DNA from: Kiritimatiellia bacterium
GTDB taxonomy: Bacteria; Verrucomicrobiota; Kiritimatiellia; RFP12; UBA1067
Assembly (NCBI GenBank): GCA_017628165.1
Contig: JAGBZQ010000044.1
Location: 1 to 19,025, forward strand
Direction of reading: 5' to 3'
DNA length: 19,025 nucleotides
The position numbers and the translations under genes are program-made. Under the pieces are notes generated by a model that searched no databases, was not told where the DNA came from, and saw only the letters and a program-made list of their open reading frames with translations. Shown here in pieces: positions 7,279-15,306 of the stretch; position 1 is the stretch's first letter; each line of letters begins with the position of its first letter.

Positions 7279-7965
7279 TTATTTGGCGTGAGAATGCAAA
7301 AATGCCGTTGCGTCGGCCATCGCCAATTCAGTCAGGGCCGAAAGACACCAGTTTTGCATGAAATTGTGATTGCTCTTCTCCGATCCGCCTGGAGAGAATA
7401 TCGGAATCGGCCCCCATACATATGATTCATACTTCTGCGTATAATCTTTAAAAAGAACAACCTTTCCTGTGGCGACATCATATATCTTCATCCGAGCAGA
7501 CCAGGTTTGAACACCATAATCTGCCGTAAAAAGCGAAAACAGCGTCCACGCCAACATCGCAGCACTTTCGGAATTAGAAACAAACGGACCTGAAAATGAA
7601 ACGTCAATCCTGTATTTCGGAGCTGCATTGTTTAGCGTAAAGCCGCATTTCTCGAGAACGTCTACTGCGCGATCTATGTAGATGGTCGTATTCTCAACTT
7701 GCGGAACATAAGTTTCCCTGGCGATGGTTGCCGTATGATAACACCTTCTGTGACGACCGCGAAAAACCGGCATGTGGATGGTTTCGTAACCATAAACCGG
7801 GAGATAAGACGTCACAGAAGCCTCAAATCCCGAAAGCTGCACGGAGAGATCCTTGCCTGCTCCAACTGAAGATTGGACAACATCAGGGAAAGGCGTTTCC
7901 GAAACCGTAAAACAACCAGTAAGCAAAACGGCGCAAGCCGCACTTATAATTGTATTTTTATTCAT
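7279..7965 (-). CDS. Predicted lipoprotein of unknown function
   Basis: A 228-residue protein with a lipoprotein signal peptide: MNKNTIISAACAVLLTGC, a short basic start, a hydrophobic core and the lipobox LTGC with the lipidated cysteine at position 18. The mature protein looks globular and mixed alpha/beta, with TTIYIDRAVDVLEKCGF in the middle and aromatic segments such as KIYDVATGKVVLFKDYTQKY further on. I do not recognise a family. It is probably anchored in an envelope membrane. The ATG at 7963-7965 is set by a strong Shine-Dalgarno (AGGAGG, 7976-7981). It stands alone, converges on hyfI with a 69-base gap, and no obvious terminator is seen between them. Confidence 0.75.
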   Translation of the reverse strand: MNKNTIISAACAVLLTGCFTVSETPFPDVVQSSVGAGKDLSVQLSGFEASVTSYLPVYGYETIHMPVFRGRHRRCYHTATIARETYVPQVENTTIYIDRAVDVLEKCGFTLNNAAPKYRIDVSFSGPFVSNSESAAMLAWTLFSLFTADYGVQTWSARMKIYDVATGKVVLFKDYTQKYESYVWGPIPIFSPGGSEKSNHNFMQNWCLSALTELAMADATAFLHSHAK

Positions 7966-7975
7966 GCCGGTATTA

Positions 7976-7991
7976 CCTCCTTTCCGAAAGG
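7976..7991 (-). promoter_or_regulatory. Strong Shine-Dalgarno fused to a palindrome
   Basis: On the minus strand CCTTTC-G-GAAAGG (7979-7991) is a perfect inverted repeat that runs straight into AGGAGG (7976-7981), 10 bases before the lipoprotein ATG. The ribosome binding site is one of the strongest in the window. The palindrome could be an operator or could influence access to the site, but a one-base centre makes a stable RNA hairpin of this exact form unlikely. Confidence 0.45.
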
Positions 7992-8132
7992 TTTAATAAA
8001 AGATCCCACATTGCCGTAGCACAGAACCCCCGGGACCCGCCCTTCCAAGTCGGGGCTGACGCCCCATTTCAAAATGTCGGCCGAAGAAATATCTGCTTAA
8101 TCCGCGTGCAACACAGGACCCACGCTCTTTTG
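7992..8132. other. Intergenic region between pheT and the lipoprotein gene, with hairpin
   Basis: This gap holds GGGGC-TGAC-GCCCC (8052-8065), a perfect 5-base stem with a 4-base loop and no T-run after it on either strand, so it is not a standard intrinsic terminator. On the minus strand an open frame without an ATG runs from a TAA near 8100 to a TGA overlapping the lipoprotein ATG and includes GVSPDLEGRVPGVLCYGNV. The composition is GC-rich and looks like a dispersed intergenic element rather than a gene, but no second copy is in this window. A clear promoter for the lipoprotein gene was not found. Confidence 0.35.
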
Positions 8133-10571
8133 TCAACTCTCGCGCACCTCTATACCGTCTGCCACCTTAAGCGCTTCCACAATCTGACGGAACGCAGCAC
8201 CTACCTCCTCATCGGTGAGCGTCTTCTCCGCCGACCGAAACTCAAGCGCATACGCAAGTGAACGCGCAGACTTCATGTCCTTGGACTTGAAAATATCAAA
8301 GAGAGTAATCTTCGTAAGCGCCTTACCTCCGTTGCGCCTGATAAGATTCTCAATATCCGCATTGGAAACCGTGTTCGCCGCAACAATCGCAACATCACGC
8401 TTGACAAGCGGGAACTGCGGCACAGGCGAGATTCGACCTACCGCATCAACGCGCTTCAAAAGAGGCTTCAAGTCGATTTCGCAAAGCGCCATCTGCGTCG
8501 TAAGCCGGAAAGGGTGACGCATCTTGGCGGAAAGCGCCCCCATCACACCGATCGCACGGCCGTTGAGCTTAACCTCAAGCGCGGCGCCTGACGCGAATGC
8601 GGGATGCTGCGAAGAGACAAACTCAAGCTTGCCAGCGTGAAGCTTTGCGAGAAGAATCTCAACAGCTCCCTTAAGCCAAAGAACCGCCTCCTCCTCGGTG
8701 ACGCCCGCTCTGCGGCGAAGCTGCTCACGGCCGACGGGGCCGTAGAAACCAAGCGCAAGGCGCTCACTCTCAGAGGGAACTCCGCCATCATTGGAAAACA
8801 CCTTGCCCATCTCAAAAAGCATCGCACTTTCAATCTGGCGCGACGCATTGCGCCCAAGAGAACCCATCATCTGCGGCAGAAGACTATCACGCATGACCCC
8901 GTATTCGGCAGAAACCGGATCTGGAATCACAAGGCGCTTATCACGGCCACGCGTATCAAAATCATCAAGCTCGCGCGCGGAAAGGAACGAATAATGCATC
9001 GCCTCGGTAAACCCGAGAGAAAGGCAGAGGTCGCGAACGCGCCCTTTAGCCTTGAACGGAGCATCTGAGAGATTCGAAATCGAAGGGGCGGACGGCATCG
9101 CATCGGGAATATTGTCAAGCCCATACATTCGCGCCACCTCTTCAACGAGATCCGCCTCAAGGCTGAGATCGTACCTCCAGCTCGGAACCGCAAATGCCAC
9201 CGACTCAAACCCAGCGAACGACTCGGCATCCGTACGGGGCTTAAGACCAAGCGATTTGAGAATGGAAACCATCGCATCGTTGGAAACAGAAATGCCGATG
9301 AGCTTGCGGGCTCTTTCAAAATCCAGCGTGACATCCGCATTGAGCGGCGTATTACGATTATCCACATCAATAACACCCTTTGCAATCTCCGCCTTGGCAT
9401 ATTTCTGAAGGAGATGCGCGGCACGGCGGCTTGCAAAATCAGCAAGATCCTTGTCTACCCCGCGGATGTAGCGATACGCAGACTCAGAAGAAAGGCCGAG
9501 CTTCGTGGCCGTAAACTTAGTGGAAGCGCACTCGAAAAGAGCCGATTCCAAAAGGACGCTCTTCGTGCCAGACGCAACCTCGCTCTCGGCCCCACCCATC
9601 ACGCCTGCCACGGCGTTCGGACGCTCGGCATCGCAAATGACGAGCATGGAAGGATCAAGCTTACGATCCACACCATCAAGAGTCTTGATCGACTCGCCGT
9701 CACGAGCCGTCCTGACGACCACCTTGCCGCCGGCGAGCTTCGTGTAGTCAAAAGCGTGCATCGGCTGACCAAGCTCAAGCATGACATAGTTCGTAACGTC
9801 AACGACGAAACTAATAGGCCTTACGCCGCAAAGCTCAAGACGCCTTGCAATGAAATCGGGCGAGGGGCCGTCCTCAACAGAAGTAACCACGCGCGCAGTA
9901 TAGCGCGGGCATTTTACCGAATCCTCAACGACGACACTCACTTCGGACTCTACAGGCTTTTCGCTCTCGACAAAATCGACTGCGGGAGCCTTGCATTCGC
10001 GGCCGAGAACAGCAGCAAACTCGCGCGCAAGCCCGTAGACGCTAAGCGCATCGGGGCGATTCCACGTCACTTCTATCTCGAAAACCGTCTCGGGCTTCTC
10101 AAGCGAAAGGACGTCGCGCAAAAACTGACCTGTCTTCGTCTCGGCAGGAAACTCCATGATGCCTTCATGATCTCCGCCAGGAAGCAAAAGCTCAGCAGAG
10201 CTGCAGCACATTCCAAACGACTCTACCCCGCGAAGCTTACCCTTCTTGATCTTAAAACCCCCATTGGGGATAACCGCGCCTATTTTCGAAAAGGCCGTCT
10301 TGATTCCTGCACGCATATTGGGCGCGCCGCAGACAACCTGAAAAACTTCATTGCCATCCGAAATCTTGCAAACGTGCAAATGATCGGAATCCGGATGCGC
10401 TTGAGATTCAAGAACTTCGCCGACAACAAAAAAATCGGAAAGCGGCTCGGGCCCCATCGTCTCTATGGATTCCACCTGCAATCCGGAGCGCGTAAGCTTT
10501 TCGGCAAGCTCTTTCGGATCAATGTCGTCTACCTTTACGAATTCGTTAAGCCAACTTAAGGGAAGCTTCAT
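8133..10571 (-). CDS. pheT: Phenylalanine--tRNA ligase, beta subunit
   Basis: An 812-residue protein that, with PheS, charges tRNA-Phe in the cytoplasm. It begins MKLPLSWLNEFVKV, as the family does. The tRNA-binding OB domain (about 45-150) contains VGEVLESQAHPDSDHLHVCK. The B3/B4 editing region, the B5 domain and the catalytic-like core follow, and the final 90 or so residues (from FPLVKRDVAIVA) form the anticodon-binding FDX-ACB domain. Length is normal. pheS is not adjacent: the gene 4 bases upstream encodes the zinc-finger-like protein, and the two are probably cotranscribed. The ribosome binding site is weak (GAAGAG), consistent with coupled translation. The TGA stop lies inside a TTGACA hexamer. 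Confidence 0.96.
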   Translation of the reverse strand: MKLPLSWLNEFVKVDDIDPKELAEKLTRSGLQVESIETMGPEPLSDFFVVGEVLESQAHPDSDHLHVCKISDGNEVFQVVCGAPNMRAGIKTAFSKIGAVIPNGGFKIKKGKLRGVESFGMCCSSAELLLPGGDHEGIMEFPAETKTGQFLRDVLSLEKPETVFEIEVTWNRPDALSVYGLAREFAAVLGRECKAPAVDFVESEKPVESEVSVVVEDSVKCPRYTARVVTSVEDGPSPDFIARRLELCGVRPISFVVDVTNYVMLELGQPMHAFDYTKLAGGKVVVRTARDGESIKTLDGVDRKLDPSMLVICDAERPNAVAGVMGGAESEVASGTKSVLLESALFECASTKFTATKLGLSSESAYRYIRGVDKDLADFASRRAAHLLQKYAKAEIAKGVIDVDNRNTPLNADVTLDFERARKLIGISVSNDAMVSILKSLGLKPRTDAESFAGFESVAFAVPSWRYDLSLEADLVEEVARMYGLDNIPDAMPSAPSISNLSDAPFKAKGRVRDLCLSLGFTEAMHYSFLSARELDDFDTRGRDKRLVIPDPVSAEYGVMRDSLLPQMMGSLGRNASRQIESAMLFEMGKVFSNDGGVPSESERLALGFYGPVGREQLRRRAGVTEEEAVLWLKGAVEILLAKLHAGKLEFVSSQHPAFASGAALEVKLNGRAIGVMGALSAKMRHPFRLTTQMALCEIDLKPLLKRVDAVGRISPVPQFPLVKRDVAIVAANTVSNADIENLIRRNGGKALTKITLFDIFKSKDMKSARSLAYALEFRSAEKTLTDEEVGAAFRQIVEALKVADGIEVRES

Positions 10572-10575
10572 TTTT

Positions 10576-11910
10576 TCACTCTTCTTCTTTTTTTTCTACT
10601 TCTGCATTTTCAGCCTTCTTTTTCCTCCACTGAGGGCCGTACTTGGGGAATTTTTCGACAGCGGAATAAACTCCGTTCGTGAATGCCACCACATGACCCG
10701 TGGAAACAAGCCACTGCAGATGCTTTTCCCCCTCGGCGTCGCCAACAATTGCAGCCTTCTCAAGGCAAGGATTCGCCGCGATGAAATCTGCTATCTTGGC
10801 AAGCTCGGGAATCGCGTGAGCGGAGTCAAACGGCTTAAGCTCAATGCCCGTCACGAACTCCGTGCCACGCGAATCGTTTGCGCGGAAGAAATGCATCTTG
10901 CGGTGGTGCAACGCTCCGCGGAGCGCAAAGCACATGCTGTATGGTGCGCGACGCTCGGACTTGAGAGCTTCCTCCACGGCACGCTGCAGCGACTTCATGG
11001 GGCAAGAGGGAACCACCGCCGCAGAAATCATAAGATTCTTCGGAACGCTCACGAGCGAAGGGAGAATCTGTCTGCGGAACTCGCCCTCTGCCTCTGCGCG
11101 CGACATTTCACGGGCGCCCTCGCCGGCATTCTTGGCTGTATAAACCGTTTTCTTAACGGCACCCTGGCGCCATTCTTCAATAACTTCCGCCTCGCGGACC
11201 ATAACTATGCGCGAACGGTAATCCTCCTCGGACATATCGGGATAGCGCGTACGAATCATCTCCCGAACGGTGGAATTGAACTCATGAATATTGGGCGGCC
11301 CAAGAAGAACGCCGGAAAGGCCGCACTTGGCCACGCAGTTGAAATTGCCCTTCGGAGGCTCACAATCCACAACCTTGGATTCGTAATATTCGCCAAGGTG
11401 GGCGCCGAGAATATGCGACGCGACATCAGCCTCGCTCGCGGCGGTAAATCCGCACACACCACACTGGAAGAACTTCAAAGGCTCGGACACCGTACCGTCC
11501 GCCCGCCTCTTCGGCGTGATCTTAAGAAGAACAGACGACGGATTGTCGAGGAAGAAATACGCCAGATCCTTCAACTTGTAGGCGTGATGGTCCTGCTGAA
11601 GCTTTCTGATGACCGTCCCAAGAGCCTTCGGATCGGGAAGGATTTTCACATCCACATCAAGCGGCCTCGGACGCTCGGCAAAGCGCTGGCTTCTCTCAAA
11701 CGGTTTATGTGCGCCGCCCTTCTTGCCGAAAGGCTTGCGCTCTAAAGGTTTGCGATCGGCCTTGCCAGACTTGAAATCGCGCCTCGGGCTTTCGTCCTGA
11801 GAGCGCTCGAAGTTTGACTTCCCGACGACCACCCCGGCATCCTTCTTCGCCCAGTCAGGAGTGAAGTCAAAGGAGCCAAGGCCCAAACTTGATATATCAA
11901 CTGTATCCAT
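10576..11910 (-). CDS. Uncharacterised basic protein with a C2H2 zinc-finger-like motif
   Basis: A 444-residue protein with no function I can name. Residues 30-85 are Lys/Arg/Pro-rich and probably disordered. At 150-171 there is a classical C2H2 spacing, C150-x2-C153-x12-H166-x4-H171, preceded by F-x-C and with a hydrophobic residue three before the first histidine. A conserved-looking stretch KCGLSGVLLGPPNIHEFN (195-212) follows. The C-terminal part contains HLQWLVSTGHVVAFTNGVY, which looks like a winged-helix end, then a highly charged Lys/Glu tail. The middle motif resembles hypothetical proteins I recall from PVC bacteria. RNA or DNA binding is inferred. The ATG at 11910 was preferred to an in-frame GTG at 11952 because a promoter -10 lies between them. 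pheT follows by 4 bases. Confidence 0.75.
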   Translation of the reverse strand: MDTVDISSLGLGSFDFTPDWAKKDAGVVVGKSNFERSQDESPRRDFKSGKADRKPLERKPFGKKGGAHKPFERSQRFAERPRPLDVDVKILPDPKALGTVIRKLQQDHHAYKLKDLAYFFLDNPSSVLLKITPKRRADGTVSEPLKFFQCGVCGFTAASEADVASHILGAHLGEYYESKVVDCEPPKGNFNCVAKCGLSGVLLGPPNIHEFNSTVREMIRTRYPDMSEEDYRSRIVMVREAEVIEEWRQGAVKKTVYTAKNAGEGAREMSRAEAEGEFRRQILPSLVSVPKNLMISAAVVPSCPMKSLQRAVEEALKSERRAPYSMCFALRGALHHRKMHFFRANDSRGTEFVTGIELKPFDSAHAIPELAKIADFIAANPCLEKAAIVGDAEGEKHLQWLVSTGHVVAFTNGVYSAVEKFPKYGPQWRKKKAENAEVEKKEEE

Positions 11911-11920
11911 ATATGTCACT

Positions 11921-11929
11921 ATTATACCA
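11921..11929 (-). promoter_or_regulatory. Extended -10 promoter of the zinc-finger/pheT operon
   Basis: The minus strand reads TGGTATAAT, a perfect extended -10, ending 10 bases before the ATG at 11910. The expected start of transcription leaves a leader of only about 4 bases, with no room for a Shine-Dalgarno sequence. No good -35 was found. This supports near-leaderless translation and the choice of the downstream ATG. Confidence 0.6.
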
Positions 11930-11971
11930 AAAGATTTTAACGTTTTGAACACCTACGCATCTCTGCACAAA

Positions 11972-13222
11972 TTAAATCGAAAGAGATTTTGCAGGAACCA
12001 CCTTGCTGACAGCGCGGTTTGCCGGATCGAATATCGTTGCGGCGACACCAAGAACATCCTCCGCCGTCACAGACTTTACAGCCTCCACCTGCTCATCTAT
12101 CGTAAAAATACGGCCGAAAGCAAGCATTGACGATCCATAGTGAAACATCTTGGAGACTACTCGTTCGTGGCCAAGCCTAAAGTTGCCGAGAACAAATTCC
12201 TTCGTCCTTTCAAGCTCCGCACGAGAAATCTTCCTCGTGCGCATTTTCTCAATCTCCCTATCTATCGTCTTCAATGCAAGCTCTGCCTTCGCGCCGTCCA
12301 CGCCCGCGGTGATGGTAAACATTCCCGCATCAGAAAAAAACTGGAGCCGTGAAGAAATATCATAGCTAAGACCACGCTTTTCGCGCACCTCCTGAAAGAG
12401 GCGACTCGACATTCCGCGCCCAAGAACAGCATCCATCAAACTTGCCGCGTAACGGCGGGAGTCGGACACACCAAACGTCCTGTAGCCGATCGCCAGCTGC
12501 GTCTGCTGAACATCCTTTGACGCCACGACATCCGCACGGACGCGCTCAGCGAAATCCACCTTCGCGGAGCGGACGCATCCCCTGCGGGAAGAGAACGCCT
12601 TGCCAAGGCGCGAAGAGATCTCACGCTTCGCCACTTCTGCATCGAAGCGCCCGGCCACCACTGCAAGTGTATTGCGCGGCGTATAGTGCGATGCCATGTA
12701 TTTGCGCAGATCCTCCGGCGTCATCGGCCCAAGCGACTCGGGCGATCCTGCAACAGGCGCGCCGAGCCTGTTGCGCATGAAGAGCGAACGCTGAAGATTC
12801 TCCATCGCCACTGCATCAGGCTCGTCGGCATACATTTTGATTTCTTCAAGCACCACCTGCTTTTCACGATGAAACTCTTCATCAGGAATGGTGGCGTTTT
12901 GATACATATCAAGGATGATGTCGATGGCCTCCGCCAGATACTCGTGAGGCAAATGCGAATAATAGCACGTGCATTCCTCGGAGGTGTAGGCGTTAAAGTT
13001 GCCTCCCCGCCCCTCAATTGCGCGCGTTATGTCTATAGGCCTGCGGGACGGAGTCCCCTTGAACAGCATGTGCTCGATGAAGTGGGATATCCCAGCGGTC
13101 TTGGCGCTCTCGTGGCGCGAACCCGACGCCACAAAGACACCGAACGCCACGCTCTCCGCTTCACACGGAACGAGAATTATGCGCAAGCCGTTATCAAGAG
13201 TAAGAAATGACGGTCTACTCAT
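11972..13222 (-). CDS. M16-family zinc metallopeptidase
   Basis: A 416-residue protein of the pitrilysin/processing-peptidase-like M16 family. The inverted zinc motif HFIEH (47-51) is intact, and the third metal ligand is probably the glutamate in VVLEEIKMYADEP (E127), at the expected distance. GNFNAYTSEECTCYYSHL (75-92) and the C-terminal half (about 220-416, containing VREKRGLSYDI) match single-chain bacterial members of about 410-430 residues. No signal peptide is seen, so a cytoplasmic location is likely. The ATG overlaps the hisA stop as ATGA, so it is translated as the third gene of hisB-hisA-M16. Its substrate is unknown. A role in histidine synthesis is not implied by the family; the linkage may be only transcriptional. 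Confidence 0.93.
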   Translation of the reverse strand: MSRPSFLTLDNGLRIILVPCEAESVAFGVFVASGSRHESAKTAGISHFIEHMLFKGTPSRRPIDITRAIEGRGGNFNAYTSEECTCYYSHLPHEYLAEAIDIILDMYQNATIPDEEFHREKQVVLEEIKMYADEPDAVAMENLQRSLFMRNRLGAPVAGSPESLGPMTPEDLRKYMASHYTPRNTLAVVAGRFDAEVAKREISSRLGKAFSSRRGCVRSAKVDFAERVRADVVASKDVQQTQLAIGYRTFGVSDSRRYAASLMDAVLGRGMSSRLFQEVREKRGLSYDISSRLQFFSDAGMFTITAGVDGAKAELALKTIDREIEKMRTRKISRAELERTKEFVLGNFRLGHERVVSKMFHYGSSMLAFGRIFTIDEQVEAVKSVTAEDVLGVAATIFDPANRAVSKVVPAKSLSI

Positions 13223-13944
13223 AGAGCTGCAATATTCATCTCTTTGAGCGTGGTGCGCTCATCATAAAGCGCCTTGCCCACAATGGCAGCACGAAGATTC
13301 GGACGCTCAAGCGCCTTGAGGTTCACAATATCATACGGCGAACTTACGCCGCCGGAAGCCGTAATCTGACAAGTGGGGGCTGCATCACAGATGGCCGCCA
13401 TCTGCGTGAGATTTGGGCCGCCCAACATTCCGTCTGTCGCGGTGTCGGTATAAATAATCGTCTTAACGCCCATCTTGGCTACTGCCGAAGCGAGATCGAC
13501 AGCCTTGACATCCGTCGTCGTCACCCAGCCCTTCGTCTGTACAAGACCGTTGCGAGCATCAATTCCTACAGCGATTTTATCACCATAGCACTCGACTGCC
13601 GAAAGAAGGAACTCAGGATCCTCAAGCGCAGCGGAGCCGATGATGGCGCGCGCAGCGCCAGCTTCGATCACAGCTCTCAACGCCTCAGGCGTGCGCAACC
13701 CGCCGCCCACTTCAACTGGGCCGCCGAACGCCTCGATAATACGGGCGATTACTTCCGCATGGCGAGGCTCACCGTCAAATGCGCCGTCAAGATCCACGAC
13801 ATGCAGCTCGCGTCCACCCTGCTCCGCCCAATCGCGCGCCTGCGCAGCGGGATCGCTGCCATAGACAGTCATGTCATCAGCACGCCCCTGGCGAAGGCGA
13901 ACGCACATCCCACCCTTCAGATCGATTGCCGGCAAAATTATCAT
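13219..13944 (-). CDS. hisA: HisA, phosphoribosylformimino-AICAR ribotide isomerase
   Basis: A 241-residue (beta/alpha)8-barrel enzyme of histidine biosynthesis that isomerises ProFAR to PRFAR. The start MIILPAIDLKGGMCVRL carries the first catalytic aspartate (D8); the second is in AVGIDARNG (about residue 128). Phosphate-binding segments are VEVGGGLRT and ASGGVSS, and YTDTATDGM is also typical. A longer open frame extends upstream to about 14040, but the family start is the ATG at 13942-13944. That ATG overlaps the hisB stop as ATGA and has its own Shine-Dalgarno (AAGGGGG, about 13951-13957). No hisH or hisF is adjacent. Confidence 0.96.
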   Translation of the reverse strand: MIILPAIDLKGGMCVRLRQGRADDMTVYGSDPAAQARDWAEQGGRELHVVDLDGAFDGEPRHAEVIARIIEAFGGPVEVGGGLRTPEALRAVIEAGAARAIIGSAALEDPEFLLSAVECYGDKIAVGIDARNGLVQTKGWVTTTDVKAVDLASAVAKMGVKTIIYTDTATDGMLGGPNLTQMAAICDAAPTCQITASGGVSSPYDIVNLKALERPNLRAAIVGKALYDERTTLKEMNIAAL

Positions 13945-14525
13945 ATAACCCCCTTTGAGGACGGAACACCCTTCTCCAGAGGATCGATGGCCTTGGCCGC
14001 CCTCAATGCACGGGCAAACGCCTTGAAGAAGCCCTCGCAAACATGATGCGCCTCATCGCCATATACCTGGCGAAGATGGATGTTCATACGCCCTTCTACA
14101 CTGAGCGCTCTGAAAAACTCCTCCACGAGTTTCACTTCAAAATCGCGCACCATCATGTGCTTCATGGCAGAGAGCATCACAACAAACGGGCGGCCTCCGA
14201 GATCGAGCGAAGCCTCGCAGAGCGCCTCATCCATCGGGATAGACGCAAAGCCGTAGCGAACGATGCCGCTCCGGGTGCCCAACGCCTTGTTAAGCGCCTG
14301 CCCCAAAACAAGACCGACATCCTCCACGGTATGGTGATAATCCACATCAATGTCACCCTCCGCCTTAACGGAAAGATCCACAAGTGCATGCTTCTTGAAA
14401 AGCTCAAGCATGTGGTTGAAAAACCCTATGCCTGTTTCCACCGTACCTTCGCCAGAGCCATCAAGATTCAGCTCAAGCGTAATTTTTGTTTCCTTTGTGT
14501 TGCGTTCAACCGCCGATGTTCTCAT
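13941..14525 (-). CDS. hisB: Imidazoleglycerol-phosphate dehydratase
   Basis: A 194-residue enzyme catalysing dehydration of imidazoleglycerol phosphate to imidazoleacetol phosphate in histidine synthesis. Family segments are GIGFFNHML (32-40), DYHHTVEDVG (62-71), SIPMDEAL (95-102) and YGDEAHHVCEGFFKA (155-169), whose His/Glu clusters bind the two manganese ions. It is the monofunctional form, with no phosphatase domain. One small oddity is GDEAHH where GxNxHH is usual. The ATG at 14525 is preceded by AAAAGGA. The gene starts a minus-strand operon with hisA and the M16 peptidase. Confidence 0.95.
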   Translation of the reverse strand: MRTSAVERNTKETKITLELNLDGSGEGTVETGIGFFNHMLELFKKHALVDLSVKAEGDIDVDYHHTVEDVGLVLGQALNKALGTRSGIVRYGFASIPMDEALCEASLDLGGRPFVVMLSAMKHMMVRDFEVKLVEEFFRALSVEGRMNIHLRQVYGDEAHHVCEGFFKAFARALRAAKAIDPLEKGVPSSKGVI

Positions 14526-14553
14526 ATATTCCTTTTAGAGTTAAATTGCGTAT

Positions 14554-14562
14554 ATTTTAGCA
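14554..14562 (-). promoter_or_regulatory. Extended -10 promoter of hisB-hisA-M16
   Basis: The minus strand reads TGCTAAAAT, an extended -10 (TGn plus TAAAAT, five of six consensus bases). Transcription would begin near 14547, about 22 bases before the hisB ATG, leaving the AAAAGGA site in the leader. The rest of the gap to the end of the NeuD-type gene (14674) shows no gene and no attenuator-like His-rich leader peptide. Confidence 0.5.
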
Positions 14563-14673
14563 TAAATATTCACATCCATGGGAATTAACATTGATCCTCG
14601 GGAAAGTCGACGGCCAAAATGCGCAGACAAGCGACACGCGGCACGGATAAAACTCACCCTAAAAAACCCACAA

Positions 14674-15306
14674 TCAGCTGAGAGGAGCAGCAGGATTGCC
14701 AAGGACGGTAACACGCGGCGGGACATCGGCAAAAACGGCAGAGAGAGCCCCTACAACCGCATCTTCACAGACTTTGCGCCGTGGTGTGACAACTGACCCG
14801 GGATAGATATTCACGCCAGAGGCGATTCTTACCGATCCGCCCACAGAACACTGCGCATAAATATGAGCAAAATCTCCCACTATCGTGTCATGCCCGATTG
14901 AGGTATTGTGAAACACCGACGTATGCTTACCCACCACCACATCCGCCGTAAGCGAAACATTGGGAGCGATGAAGGATCCCTCCCCTACGGCAACATTCGG
15001 GCCTATCACAGCCGAACGATGTATAATCGTGGCGAAAGATCCGCCGCGCGCTTCTATTTGCGCAACAATCTTTCTACGCACGGGAATCGAACCTACGGCA
15101 GTAATAAAAACATCGTCTTCACAAAACTCGTAGTCTGAAAGAGATCCAAGTATCTGCGGATATCCCGAAAAACCGTCGAGCGCATGAGGATTGTCGTCCA
15201 AAAACCCTGCCACGATAAAATCCTCGCCGTACCCGAAGGCCTCCCGCGCGGCAGCGAACATCTCACGCCCAAACCCGCCCGCGCCCACGATGACAAGCCG
15301 CTTCAT
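14674..15306 (-). CDS. NeuD/PglD-type sugar O/N-acyltransferase
   Basis: A 210-residue two-domain protein. The N-terminal nucleotide-sugar-binding part starts MKRLVIVGAGGFGRE, with the glycine-rich loop. The C-terminal part (about 95-205) consists of imperfect hexapeptide repeats (IGPNVAVGEGSFIAPN, then further turns) forming a left-handed beta helix, with the likely catalytic histidine in SIGHDTIVGD (H139) and the usual ending LGNPAAP. Relatives transfer acetyl or other acyl groups to amino sugars for surface glycans or glycoproteins. The exact substrate cannot be read. It overlaps the upstream acyl-carrier-like gene by 4 bases (ATGA), suggesting a working pair that could use an acyl-carrier donor (inference). 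It also has a GAGGG ribosome binding site. Confidence 0.88.
   Translation of the reverse strand: MKRLVIVGAGGFGREMFAAAREAFGYGEDFIVAGFLDDNPHALDGFSGYPQILGSLSDYEFCEDDVFITAVGSIPVRRKIVAQIEARGGSFATIIHRSAVIGPNVAVGEGSFIAPNVSLTADVVVGKHTSVFHNTSIGHDTIVGDFAHIYAQCSVGGSVRIASGVNIYPGSVVTPRRKVCEDAVVGALSAVFADVPPRVTVLGNPAAPLS

Noticed and set aside
8131..8136. TTGACA hexamer at the pheT stop as a promoter -35 for the lipoprotein gene
   Set aside because: No -10-like sequence lies 16-18 bases downstream on the minus strand.
9414..10559. Long plus-strand open frame (381 codons) opposite pheT
   Set aside because: It lies entirely antisense to a complete, well-recognised pheT and its translation has no family character; it is a product of GC-rich codon usage.
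10465..11745. Plus-strand open frame of 426 codons opposite the zinc-finger-like gene
   Set aside because: It is antisense to a protein with clear motifs and a promoter, is rich in Arg, His and Leu without recognisable domains, and has no ribosome binding site.
11911..11952. In-frame GTG start for the zinc-finger-like protein
   Set aside because: A perfect extended -10 box lies between this codon and the ATG at 11910, so the longer protein could not be made from that promoter.
14655..14673. Intrinsic terminator after the NeuD-type gene
   Set aside because: On the minus strand there is GGGTTTTTT after the stop, but no stable stem precedes it.
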